Source: Paenimyroides aestuarii (lineage in GTDB: Bacteria; Bacteroidota; Bacteroidia; Flavobacteriales; Flavobacteriaceae). From it: 64,000 bases of DNA. Position 1 is the first letter of the stretch, and every line of letters begins with the position of its first letter. Made by a program: the position numbers and the translations under genes. The notes below the pieces were generated by a model that saw only the letters and a program-made list of their open reading frames with translations, was not told the origin of the DNA and did not search any database. The stretch is from the NCBI RefSeq assembly GCF_024628805.1, contig NZ_CP102382.1:682001-746000 (forward strand), read 5' to 3'. Of the stretch, positions 1 through 7,597 are shown in pieces.

Positions 1-351
1 TCAACTATTGAATTATCTATTGAGGAAATAAGTTGGTTTTGCAATCAACAAGAAGATATTTTCATAGAGCTTGAAAAATTTCATACCGACACACAAACTC
101 AAAAAGAATTTCATACAGAAAAAGTTACATTTCAAACCATAGGCTTCAATAATGACTTTGAGCCATTTTCAAGCGTTTACAAAAAAATAAATCTTGAACA
201 AAAAGCCATTAATAAAAAGAATGACGAAAAGCACCAAATAGTAATAGAACAAGCCCAGCGAAAAGAAAGAAAGTCTAAACTTTTTGATTTAATTACCATG
301 TCGTTAATCGCATCAGTCTGCACTTTTTTCGGTTTTTTGGGATTTTTATAA
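1..351 (+). CDS. C-terminal part of a hypothetical protein with a terminal membrane segment
   Basis: The first frame is open from base 1 to a TAA at 349-351, so the start lies left of the window and 116 residues are visible. The visible part is charged, with a Lys/Glu/Gln-rich stretch that could form a coiled coil, then one hydrophobic segment of about 19 residues that ends the protein. This suggests a tail-anchored or single-pass membrane protein facing the cytoplasm. It is on the same strand as the other accessory genes and is followed by the first cassette-like palindrome. I do not recognise a family. Confidence 0.6.
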   Translation, partial: STIELSIEEISWFCNQQEDIFIELEKFHTDTQTQKEFHTEKVTFQTIGFNNDFEPFSSVYKKINLEQKAINKKNDEKHQIVIEQAQRKERKSKLFDLITMSLIASVCTFFGFLGFL

Positions 352-377
352 AAAATGAACTTAAAGGAGGATTAGTA

Positions 378-437
378 ATGTTCTTTTTTGCATTAATATG
401 TTGGCTTTATGTATATCTTAAACACATACGAAAATGA
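378..437 (+). CDS. possible 19-residue hydrophobic micropeptide
   Basis: A short ORF (MFFFALICWLYVYLKHIRK) begins 26 bp after the preceding stop and is preceded by AAAGGAGG at 363-370, a near-perfect Shine-Dalgarno sequence that is rare in Bacteroidota. The peptide is a single hydrophobic helix with a basic tail, as in small membrane peptides. Nothing else supports expression, so this is tentative. Confidence 0.25.
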   Translation: MFFFALICWLYVYLKHIRK

Positions 438-465
438 CAGAAAGAAAAGCACAATCGCACAACAA

Positions 466-591
466 GGTATTGCCAAAAGCGGGGCTAAAGTGCACATTTA
501 GAAATTTTTGCATATATTTGGCTTGAGGTATTTCTATTAGGCTTGGGAGCAAAAATCCCCGCCTTCGGCAATACCCGAACCGTTAGCTGAC
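466..591. repeat. cassette junction 1: attC-like imperfect palindrome
   Basis: GGTATTGCC (466-474) pairs with GGCAATACC (567-575), and GCGGGG (479-484) pairs with CCCCGC (557-562), with a 4-nt internal loop on each side. The right end is GTTAGCTGAC (582-591), which is repeated inverted just after the next gene (1799-1808). Two paired boxes per arm around a long apex, plus an end box matching the downstream gene's own 3' flank, is the architecture of an integron attC site. The end box does not strictly match the classical GTTRRRY core. Confidence 0.6.
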
Positions 592-625
592 ATATTTTCC
601 GAAAAGAACGACCAAACAAGTTTTT

Positions 626-1795
626 ATGAATTTAAAGGAACTAAAAGAACAAATTTCAACAACAATTGAGAATTTAAAAGACCACGGAAAATTTCCAAAA
701 GAAAATAATCTTTATGATTATAAAATGGAACTAAATTTTTATGGTTTAACAGAATGTATCGAAATTTTTATGAGGAATTTCGCAAAAGACATTTTATCTT
801 TCTCAAACTCAAATGGTGGAATACTTTTACTCGGAATAAAAGAAGATAAAAAGACTGGAACTTTGGAAGACATTGGATTAGATGTGAAAAATATTGACCT
901 TCTAAATCAAATAGATTTGAGTTTAGTTTGTCAGCAATTTAACAAAGTTGCTAAAGTCGGTGTAGATTTAGATTTGCAATCATTTCAAATAGGAACAAGA
1001 AATTTCTTTTATCTTCTAATTGAAAAACAAAATCAAATAATAATTCCAATTAATGATTTTAAAGAGTATAATTTAAAAAAAGGAGAAATAATTTACAGGG
1101 TTTCTGGGAAAAACGAAGTTGCTAACTCAACCACTCAAGATTTTAACAAATTTATACAAATCAAAGCAAACGAAAAGAACAAAGAGTTTATGGAAATATG
1201 GTCAAAACTTTTACCAGAAATGTTTGACATAAATCCAAGAGAAGTTTTAATTCTTAATCCGAAAAACAATACTGTTTACGGATATAACTCAAAAGAAAAC
1301 TTGCTTTCAAGTAGCGAAATTGACATTGACCAAACTGAAAACGGTATATTTAATATAATTCTTAATGCGATTTCTGCGGGAGATATTGGGAAGATTTCAA
1401 ACGATGAAGGTAAACCAATTTATAAAATCGTAGGAGAATTAAAGAGCAAAACTCCAAGAGATTTTATCTATTTTTCATCTTTATTTGACAAAATAAAAGC
1501 TCAATCAAATTATAATTTATCTTCCAATCAATTAAAATGTGTGTTTAAACATTTAAATTGGATTACAGACGAGAAACTTCCAATTGAAAATCCCGACGAA
1601 ACAAAAATAAACAATGAATTTAATCAGTTTATTTGGGTTGAAACACTTGATAAAACGCATAAAATTGTATTTTCTGAAAATGCTATTAACCCAATTGTCG
1701 AAGCAATAAATGATAACAAAAATCACAATTCCATTTTTGGAAAATCATTACAAAACAAAACAGTGAAATCAAAAACAAAAACAAAGACCAAATAA
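626..1795 (+). CDS. AlbA_2 (Schlafen-like) putative nucleic-acid-binding domain protein
   Basis: This 389-residue protein has, at about residues 30-150, the pattern of the AlbA_2 domain: an acidic/basic start (YDYKMELNF), then AKDILSFSNSNGGILLLGIK at 53-72, which matches the family's A.aNt.GG.l..GV core. AlbA_2 proteins are generally annotated as putative regulators or nucleic-acid-binding proteins; several relatives sit in defence or accessory loci. The C-terminal half is unrecognised and ends in a repetitive Lys/Thr tail. The ATG lies 35 bp after the junction box, and the TAA ends 4 bp before the inverted copy of that box, so the gene fills a cassette-like unit on its own. Function cannot be assigned. 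Confidence 0.7.
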   Translation: MNLKELKEQISTTIENLKDHGKFPKENNLYDYKMELNFYGLTECIEIFMRNFAKDILSFSNSNGGILLLGIKEDKKTGTLEDIGLDVKNIDLLNQIDLSLVCQQFNKVAKVGVDLDLQSFQIGTRNFFYLLIEKQNQIIIPINDFKEYNLKKGEIIYRVSGKNEVANSTTQDFNKFIQIKANEKNKEFMEIWSKLLPEMFDINPREVLILNPKNNTVYGYNSKENLLSSSEIDIDQTENGIFNIILNAISAGDIGKISNDEGKPIYKIVGELKSKTPRDFIYFSSLFDKIKAQSNYNLSSNQLKCVFKHLNWITDEKLPIENPDETKINNEFNQFIWVETLDKTHKIVFSENAINPIVEAINDNKNHNSIFGKSLQNKTVKSKTKTKTK

Positions 1796-1798
1796 TAC

Positions 1799-1935
1799 GT
1801 CAGCTAACAAGGGTTTTGCGTCAGGCGGGCTGAAATGCAAAATTCAACGGCAGTTTTTCAATTAAACTTTAGTAATAATATCGGCTTTCGTGCTTCGATT
1901 GCCCCATCATCGCAAAGATTCTGTGTTAAAAACCT
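1799..1935. repeat. cassette junction 2, left arm: attC-like repeat cut off by an IS element
   Basis: It begins with GTCAGCTAAC (1799-1808), the exact inverse of the box at 582-591, followed by a stretch (about 1811-1900) that recurs with clear similarity at 3960-4010 and 13,815-13,900 (core TTTTGCGTCAGGCGGGCTGA). A TTTGCG...CGCAAA pairing closes part of the palindrome. The expected right-hand end box is not next to it; a GTTACCGGC box appears only at 3257, beyond the IS110-type element. Confidence 0.55.
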
Positions 1936-1970
1936 AATGTTTTTTTATAATTTTGTAAAAATTAAAGCGA

Positions 1971-3026
1971 CTACAAGTTAGCTTCTATAGGGTGGAAATC
2001 TATTTGAGTTTTCGCCCTATTTTCTTCAAAGTTGACTTCGTAGAATGTTTTGGTTTTATATAAAATATACGTTAATTCTAATAATTTTCTCTGCACAGCT
2101 ACTAACCCCTTCATTTTAACTCCTGTTTTGTTTACTATGCGTTGATACAATTCACGGTGCTCTTGATTCAATTTTACTGCCGTCATTGATGGAAAATGAA
2201 GTGTTTTGCGTAAATTCCTGTTGCCCTTTTTGCTGATTCTTGCCTTGCCTTTTACCGATGTGCCTGATTGCTTTTCCCTAATATCCAACCCGGCATAACT
2301 GGTTAACTGTTTTTTGTTTCTTATCAGTTCAAAACCATTGGTTTCTGCTAAAATTGCAATGGCTGTGGCTTTTCCCACGCCTGGTATGCTACTCATATAC
2401 TGTATTGCTTGGCTAGCTTCTTGGCTGTTTTCTACCTCTTTCAACATATCGGTGTTGATTTCTTTTTCTTGTTTTTCCAGCAATGAAATTCTTGCTTTCA
2501 ATCGTTTGATTGTTCGTATATTGGGCATAGCTTCTGCCTTTTCTGCATGAAGCTGGTTCATACAAACCACGCGCTCGCTGATTACTTGGTTTTTCTCCCT
2601 GCTCAACTGCTGAAGCTCTTTGTAAACCTTATTTGACGGTTGCCACTCTTATAATTTTCTGCTTAATCCAAATTGTGCAATGGCGATGGAGCAACTTTTA
2701 TCGGTGATGGTTTTAATGTCTAAAGTACGCATGAAATTGCTGATTTTAGTAGGCAATACAATCACTACTTTTTCTCCTTTATCATAAAGAAAGTAAGCAA
2801 AACGCTCGTGATAAACTCCCGTAGACTCCATCACAAAAAAAACTTCTACGTCTTTAGATTTCGTTTTATCGACCCATTGTAATAGCGATTTAAAACCTTT
2901 TTCGTTATTACTGAAAACCTGATAATTTTTTGTTTCCGTTGTTAAATCTTCATGGAGGGTTCCTATAGCTACAACCAGCTCATCTTGTGCAACATCAACT
3001 CCCAAAACTTGTTTTAATATCTTCAT
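1971..3026 (-). pseudogene. IS110-family transposase interrupted by one in-frame stop
   Basis: Reading leftwards from ATG at 3026, the N-terminal DEDD RuvC-like domain (GVDVAQDE near residue 11, VMESTG near residue 68, ITDK near residue 110) runs to QFGLSRKL and meets TAA at 2649-2651. The same frame then continues without change (EWQPSNKVYKELQQLSREK) into a complete Transposase_20 domain (SIPGVGKATAIAILAE, SYAGLDIREKQSGTS) up to the stop at 1971. Only one codon is wrong, so a 351-residue enzyme was recently intact. At the position of the usual second Asp of the DKxD motif the sequence has Cys (DKSC); I am not sure whether that is normal for this subgroup. Internal restarts could give a 211-residue fragment, which would not be active. 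Confidence 0.8.
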
Positions 3027-3132
3027 ACGTTGTAAATTTTATTAAAGCAAAATCTTCCTTCGTTTTGTCTCCAAATTGTTATTCAAGATGTTTATAAAAC
3101 TCTTTACATTCTGTTCAAACTCTAAAAGAAGT

Positions 3133-3206
3133 AAAGGAATGAGGATGGTTCTTTGCGAGAATATATCTTTTAGATTATTAAGCCCCGAATGTTCTCTCAT
3201 TCCTTT
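3133..3206 (-). ncRNA. possible bridge-RNA stem upstream of the IS110 transposase
   Basis: AAAGGAATGAG (3133-3143) is perfectly complementary to CTCATTCCTTT (3196-3206), with an additional inner GAGAA/TTCTC pairing (3157-3161/3192-3196). It lies in the long non-coding region upstream of the transposase, where IS110-group elements encode their bridge RNA. The position and strong stem are seen; the RNA identity is inferred. Confidence 0.25.
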
Positions 3207-3284
3207 TGCTTTTTATCTGCAAATTTATTACTTTGCAAACATAGGAGCCCCGAAACGTTACCGGCAAGCTTAGACAACGACACA

Positions 3285-3956
3285 GTGGACAACAAAATTG
3301 AAACATATTCGACACTTTGGAACTTGGTTGACATTGACCAGACCGACCACAAGTTGAAGGACATTGCAACTCTGTTTTTGAACGCAATGAACGACTGGCC
3401 TACACAAGACCAAAGCAAAATTGCTAACTTTGTTCACGAACTCAAAGAGTATTTCGGTTCACCGCTGACAGTTGAGAAAATAGACGCAAGAAAATTCAAC
3501 GGACAAAATGCTTGGCACGTTGAAGCGGGAAGTTCGATAGCTGAACTCATTGACACTTCGACAAGATTTTGCAATGAAAGTAACTTCGACAATATCTTAA
3601 AAAACATTCTTGACTTCTACGAACAAGAGTTTAATAAGACAGACTTTATTGCAAAACTTACATATAGGACGACCGAACAAGGCGGTAGACAAACTCCTTT
3701 AAAAAGCGGTTACAGACCACAAGTAAAGTTTGACTTTACTGAAATGCAGACTTCGGGACAACAAACATTTATTGATAAAGAAATAGTTTTCCCTGGCGAC
3801 ATAGTTGACGCAAAAATCAAAATATTATCTCTAGACTATTTTGCAGGTAGCTTGACAGAAGGAATGCATTTTGAATTTAGAGAAGGTGTGACAGTTATTG
3901 GAACAGGAGAAATAAAATATATTGTAAACGACAAACTAGAAAAAGCCAGCCGGTAA
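3285..3956 (+). CDS. stand-alone EF-Tu domain 3-like (C-terminal domain) protein
   Basis: The last 100 residues match the third domain of elongation factor Tu: FIAKLTYRTTEQGGRQTPLK, SGYRPQVKF, a FPGD turn, then GMHFEFREG and TVIGTGEI, in the same order as the EF-Tu beta-barrel that contacts tRNA. No GTPase G1-G4 motifs are present, so this is not an elongation factor; NCBI-style names for such proteins are 'EF-Tu C-terminal domain-related'. The first half is unrecognised. An ATG exists at 3189 in the same frame, but it lies to the left of the cassette end box at 3257-3265, inside IS-associated sequence, so I prefer GTG at 3285. The TAA stop is embedded in the inverted box 3949-3957, as happens in compact cassettes. 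Confidence 0.6.
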   Translation: MDNKIETYSTLWNLVDIDQTDHKLKDIATLFLNAMNDWPTQDQSKIANFVHELKEYFGSPLTVEKIDARKFNGQNAWHVEAGSSIAELIDTSTRFCNESNFDNILKNILDFYEQEFNKTDFIAKLTYRTTEQGGRQTPLKSGYRPQVKFDFTEMQTSGQQTFIDKEIVFPGDIVDAKIKILSLDYFAGSLTEGMHFEFREGVTVIGTGEIKYIVNDKLEKASR

Positions 3957-4093
3957 CACGGGTTTTGCGTAAGGCGGGCTGACGTGTAAAATCGGGCGAC
4001 AGTTTTTCAAATTCCCCACCAGCACCAATACGTAAACCGATATAGCGAAATCTGCTTAAGCTTTTTTAGCTAGATTCGGGGCGTTGTCGGACA
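3949..4093. repeat. cassette junction 3: attC-like repeat
   Basis: It begins with GCCGGTAAC (3949-3957), the perfect inverse of GTTACCGGC at 3257-3265, so the EF-Tu-like gene is enclosed by its own end boxes. The body (CGGGTTTTGCGTAAGGCGGG and following) is related to junctions 2 and 9. The right end reads GTTGTCGGACATTTTAGA (4083-4100), which matches GTTGGCAGGCATTTTAGA at 7729-7746 at 15 of 18 positions, so the end boxes form a family. Confidence 0.55.
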
Positions 4094-4140
4094 TTTTAGA
4101 TACCCTGCTAAAGACAAATTTACGAAAAAATCAATATATT

Positions 4141-4157
4141 TGCGTAAATTATACGCA
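4141..4157. promoter_or_regulatory. NrtR-type operator, copy 1
   Basis: TGCGTAAATTATACGCA is an inverted repeat (TGCGTA/TACGCA around 5 bp) ending 8 bp before the regulator's ATG. The same 17-mer pattern, TGCGTAWWWTWTACRCA, occurs twice more before the next gene. This strongly suggests autoregulation by the Nudix regulator. Confidence 0.65.
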
Positions 4158-4165
4158 TATATAAA

Positions 4166-4858
4166 ATGGAATTAAAACAGAATATTAAACTAGCAGTAGA
4201 TGCAATAGTTTTTGGATATGCCGACAACAAGTTGAATGTTTTGCTGATTAAACAAAAATTTGGCATATTAAAAAACCAATGGGCTTTGGTTGGAGGTTTT
4301 GTTAAGGACAACGAAACCTTGAATGACGCAGTAAACAGAGAACTTAAAGAAGAAGCAGGAATAAAGGTGAATTATTTAGAACAACTCTACACATTTGGCG
4401 ATAATATTAACCGTGACCCAAGATTTCGAGTAGTTTCAGTCGCATATTTTGCACTGATAAACTCTACAAAGCTAATATTGAAAGCCGACAGCGATGCAGA
4501 AGAGGCTAAGTGGTTTCCAATAAATAACCTTCCCGAATTGGCTTTTGACCACAAAGAAATTATAGCTACTGCACAGCTTAGATTACAAAGTAAACTTACC
4601 TATCAACCTATTGGTTTCGATTTGCTTCCAAAAGAGTTTTTGTTTTCTGAACTTGAAAATCTTTATTGCACCATATTGAATAAAGAAATAGACCGTAGAA
4701 ATTTCAGAAAAAAAATTTTGAGTTATGATATAATTGAGGAAACGGAAAAATATGGTAATAAAATAAAAGGCAGACCAGCCAAACTTTTTAGATTTAATAA
4801 ACAGAAATATAGCAAATTACATAAGAGCGGATTTTTGTTCGAGATTAATTTTGCGTAA
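4166..4858 (+). CDS. nrtR: NrtR-family Nudix transcriptional regulator of NAD metabolism
   Basis: The N-terminal half is a Nudix domain with a complete box (GGFVKDNETLNDAVNRELKE followed by EAGI, residues about 43-66); the C-terminal 80 residues have the winged-helix character of NrtR (KEIDRRNFRKKIL, a GRPAKLFRF wing). NrtR proteins bind ADP-ribose or related products through the Nudix fold and repress NAD biosynthesis genes. The context supports this fully: the next genes are PRPP-synthetase-like, HAD and nicotinamide phosphoribosyltransferase, and a 17-bp inverted repeat lies directly before this gene and before the operon. The length, 230 residues, is normal. An intact Nudix box means hydrolase activity cannot be excluded. 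Confidence 0.85.
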   Translation: MELKQNIKLAVDAIVFGYADNKLNVLLIKQKFGILKNQWALVGGFVKDNETLNDAVNRELKEEAGIKVNYLEQLYTFGDNINRDPRFRVVSVAYFALINSTKLILKADSDAEEAKWFPINNLPELAFDHKEIIATAQLRLQSKLTYQPIGFDLLPKEFLFSELENLYCTILNKEIDRRNFRKKILSYDIIEETEKYGNKIKGRPAKLFRFNKQKYSKLHKSGFLFEINFA

Positions 4859-4868
4859 TATTTACACA
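4852..4868. promoter_or_regulatory. NrtR-type operator, copy 2
   Basis: TGCGTAATATTTACACA overlaps the stop codon of the regulator gene and lies 51 bp upstream of copy 3, matching the shared pattern with one weaker arm. Two spaced copies before one promoter would allow cooperative or looped binding. Confidence 0.5.
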
Positions 4869-4902
4869 AATTATTTGGCAGTTAAAATATTTAATCTAAC
4901 TT

Positions 4903-4919
4903 TGCGTATAATTTACACA
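4903..4919. promoter_or_regulatory. NrtR-type operator, copy 3
   Basis: TGCGTATAATTTACACA ends 12 bp before the start of the PRPP-synthetase-like gene, at a position where a bound repressor would block the promoter or initiation. It differs from copy 2 by two central bases. Confidence 0.6.
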
Positions 4920-4931
4920 AAATAAAAAACT

Positions 4932-5774
4932 ATGATATTGAATTTAGACAAAGATTTCAAGCCCAAACAAGGCGAAGAAATACAGTTTGAAAACTTTATT
5001 TTTTCAGGTGGTGAGCCACACATCAAAATAAATCCAAATTTTAATGTATCTGAAAGCATTACAATAACTCATAGACTTAACTCATTTAATGATTTAGGGT
5101 TGTTGTGTTTGGCAGTTGATGCTTTGAAAAGGATGGGAGCAAAATTAGAAAATTTGATTATTCCCTATTTTCCAGCAGCAAGGCAAGACAGAGTTATGAT
5201 AAAAGGCGAACCCCTTTCAGTAAAAGTTTATGCCGATATTATCAATACTTTCAATTTCAAAAAAGTTGTTGTTTTTGATGCTCATTCAGAAGTTACGCTA
5301 GCAGTTTTGAATAATTGCGAAGTGATTACCAATCATAAATTTATTCAGCAAGTAATTCAAGCAATTGGAAGCGAAGTTTTATTGATTTCCCCAGATGGTG
5401 GAGCTTTGAAAAAAATCTATAAAGTGTCCGAATTTTTGGGCGGAGTTGAAGTGGTGGAATGCAGTAAAAGTCGTAATGTAAAAACAGGTAAGCTAACAGG
5501 TTTTAAAGTATATGCTGATGATTTGCAAGGTAAAGATTGTTTGATAGTTGATGACATTTGTGATGGTGGTGGAACTTTCATTGGATTAGCCGAAGAACTA
5601 AAAAAGAAACATGCAGGAAAATTGTATTTGGCAGTTAGCCACGGTATTTTCAGCAAAGGTTTTCATGATTTAAAATGTTTTGAACGAATTTTTACTACTG
5701 ATTCGATCAAGAACATAGAAAGTGATTGTTTAACTCAAATAAAGATTAACAATGGACTTTTATCTCAACACTAA
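4932..5774 (+). CDS. PRPP-synthetase-like protein of the NAD salvage operon
   Basis: This 280-residue protein has the ribose-phosphate pyrophosphokinase layout: IPYFPAARQDR (ATP-binding flap, housekeeping form FGWARQDR), FDAHSEVT where housekeeping Prs has DLHADQ, LISPDGGALKK, and the PRPP loop IVDDICDGGGTF. It is shorter and clearly divergent from the housekeeping Prs at 42,797-43,738 (313 residues). It probably makes PRPP for the nicotinamide phosphoribosyltransferase two genes downstream. An alternative known from phage NAD-restoration operons is a Prs homologue that pyrophosphorylates ADP-ribose; sequence alone does not decide. It overlaps the next gene by 23 bp, indicating translational coupling. 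Confidence 0.8.
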   Translation: MILNLDKDFKPKQGEEIQFENFIFSGGEPHIKINPNFNVSESITITHRLNSFNDLGLLCLAVDALKRMGAKLENLIIPYFPAARQDRVMIKGEPLSVKVYADIINTFNFKKVVVFDAHSEVTLAVLNNCEVITNHKFIQQVIQAIGSEVLLISPDGGALKKIYKVSEFLGGVEVVECSKSRNVKTGKLTGFKVYADDLQGKDCLIVDDICDGGGTFIGLAEELKKKHAGKLYLAVSHGIFSKGFHDLKCFERIFTTDSIKNIESDCLTQIKINNGLLSQH

Positions 5775-6183
5775 AAAATCCTCGAACAGATTAATTGAGG
5801 AATATAATAAATACCGCACTTTGGTTATAGCTTTCGATTTTGACGATACCGTTTATGATTTTCACAAAAAAGGAAGAATCTACCATGATGTAATCAAACT
5901 TTTACAAGATTTAAAATCAATAAACTGCTACCTGATTTGTTGGACAGGACAAGAAGATGCCAACTTTGTAAAAGGTTATTTTAAAGAAAATAATATTCCT
6001 TTTGATGCTATTAATGAAAACCCACCTTTCCATAAATCAACAAGCAGAAAAATATATGCAAATGCATATTTAGACGATAGAGCAGGTTTAAAGCAAGTAT
6101 TTGACGAATTAAATAATTTAGTATTAACAACCAAAACAAAAAAATATGAATCCTTTACTATTAACAGATGGTTACAAAGTTGA
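5752..6183 (+). CDS. HAD-like phosphatase of the NAD salvage operon
   Basis: A 143-residue small HAD-fold protein. Motif I is FDFDDTVYD (residues about 29-37), motif II is CWTGQE (about 63-68), and the terminal acidic motif is AYLDDRAG (about 103-110). There is almost no cap domain. It overlaps both neighbours (23 bp and 38 bp), so the three proteins are made as a unit. The substrate is unknown; in a nicotinamide salvage operon a nucleotide or sugar phosphate is likely. It could alternatively be a 5'-nucleotidase or polynucleotide-kinase-phosphatase-type domain. Confidence 0.65.
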   Translation: MDFYLNTKKSSNRLIEEYNKYRTLVIAFDFDDTVYDFHKKGRIYHDVIKLLQDLKSINCYLICWTGQEDANFVKGYFKENNIPFDAINENPPFHKSTSRKIYANAYLDDRAGLKQVFDELNNLVLTTKTKKYESFTINRWLQS

Positions 6184-7594
6184 TCATAGAAGACAATACC
6201 CTAACGGAACGACATTGGTTTACTCAAATTGGACCCCCAGAAAAAGTCGTATTGAAGAAGTAGATGATGTTGTGCTTTTTGGACTGCAATATTTTATTAA
6301 AAAATACATTTTAGAAGACTTTGAAACCTATTTTTTCAAACAACCAAAAGAAAAAGTAGTTGCCGAATACTCAAGACGCATAAATAATTATTTGGGTGAA
6401 AATCAAGTTGGCACTAAACACATTGAAGATTTACACGATTTGGGATATATACCGATGGTAATAAAGGCATTGCCCGAAGGTGTAAGCGTACCTGTGAGAG
6501 TACCTATGTTTACCATGTACAACACCCTGCCCGAGTTTTTTTGGCTGACTAATTATTTTGAAACTTTGGTTTCGGCGGTGGTTTGGATGCCTTGCACATC
6601 TGCAACTATTGCCAAACAATACCGAAAAGTATTAGACAAATTTGCTCTTGAAACTTCATCAATCCCTGAATTCGTAGATTGGCAAGGTCACGATTTTTCA
6701 ATGAGAGGGATGGCAGGAATAGAGGCAAGTTTAATTTCAGCTAGTGGACACCTTTTGAGCTTTAGCGGAACAGATACCATTCCTGCAATCTCATTATTAG
6801 AAAAGTATTACAATGCTGATTCTGAAAAAGAACTAATTGGTGGTTCAGTTTCAGCCACCGAACACAGCGTAATGTGTATGGGAACTATTGAAGATGAAAT
6901 TGGAACTTTCCAAAGATTGATTTGCGATGTTTACCCAAAAGGCATTGTTTCAATAGTTTCTGACACTTGGGATTTATGGAAAGTACTTACCGAATATTTA
7001 CCCAAACTTAAAAACGAAGTATTAAACAGAGAAGGAAAAGTAGTTATTCGACCCGACAGTGGCGATCCTGTTGACATTATTTGTGGCAATCCAAATGGTA
7101 AAAATGACAATGAGAAAAAAGGCGTAATAGAATTGCTTTGGGAAACATTTGGTGGTACAACAAACGCTAAAGGATTCAAAGAATTAGACCCCCATATTGG
7201 TGCAATTTATGGCGACAGCATTACAGTGGCAAGAGCAACTCAAATATGTGAACGACTTAAAAAGAAAGGTTTTGCTTCAACAAACGTAGTTTTGGGAATT
7301 GGTTCATACACTTACCAATACAATACGAGAGATACTTTTGGTTTTGCCATGAAAGCAACTTACGGTGAAGTAAACGGACAAGGCAGAGAAATCTTCAAAG
7401 ACCCTGTTACTGACGATGGAACTAAAAAATCTGCAAAAGGATTAATGAAAATCGAACTCGAAAATGGCACTTACAAACTTATAGACCAAGCAACCTGGGA
7501 ACAAGAAAAACAAGGTGAATTGAAAGAAATTTTCAGAGACGGAGAATTATTGATTGACCAAACATTGGCAGAAATTAGAAAACGGATAAAATAA
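6146..7594 (+). CDS. nadV: nicotinamide phosphoribosyltransferase (NadV/NAMPT)
   Basis: This enzyme joins nicotinamide and PRPP to give nicotinamide mononucleotide. The 482-residue length is typical of the family. Positions corresponding to the human NAMPT active site are visible in order: FSMRGMAGIEAS, FSGTDTI, SATEHSVM (catalytic His), VIRPDSGDP, AIYGDSITV and GIGSYTYQYNTRDTFGFAMK. All key residues are present, so it should be active. It overlaps the HAD gene by 38 bp and is the last gene of the NrtR-controlled operon, followed by an attC-like palindrome. A nicotinamide ADP-ribose-transferring relative is possible given the unusual Prs partner, but the default reading is NadV. Confidence 0.9.
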   Translation: MNPLLLTDGYKVDHRRQYPNGTTLVYSNWTPRKSRIEEVDDVVLFGLQYFIKKYILEDFETYFFKQPKEKVVAEYSRRINNYLGENQVGTKHIEDLHDLGYIPMVIKALPEGVSVPVRVPMFTMYNTLPEFFWLTNYFETLVSAVVWMPCTSATIAKQYRKVLDKFALETSSIPEFVDWQGHDFSMRGMAGIEASLISASGHLLSFSGTDTIPAISLLEKYYNADSEKELIGGSVSATEHSVMCMGTIEDEIGTFQRLICDVYPKGIVSIVSDTWDLWKVLTEYLPKLKNEVLNREGKVVIRPDSGDPVDIICGNPNGKNDNEKKGVIELLWETFGGTTNAKGFKELDPHIGAIYGDSITVARATQICERLKKKGFASTNVVLGIGSYTYQYNTRDTFGFAMKATYGEVNGQGREIFKDPVTDDGTKKSAKGLMKIELENGTYKLIDQATWEQEKQGELKEIFRDGELLIDQTLAEIRKRIK

Positions 7595-7597
7595 ATA

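Larger units (their letters stand above)
1940..3245 (-). mobile_element. IS110-family insertion element (approximate limits)
   Basis: A transposase pseudogene of the IS110 type sits between the left arm of a cassette junction and the next cassette's end box. IS110 elements often lack clear terminal inverted repeats and make no or tiny duplications, so the ends given here are only the limits imposed by the flanking cassette sequences. There is about 215 bp of non-coding DNA upstream of the transposase start and only about 35 bp downstream, as in the IS110 group, where the long non-coding end encodes a bridge RNA. Confidence 0.45.

Noticed and set aside
3189-3284. N-terminal extension of the EF-Tu-like protein from ATG 3189
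   Set aside because: It would lie across the cassette end box and inside IS-associated hairpin sequence; the GTG at 3285 fits the layout better.
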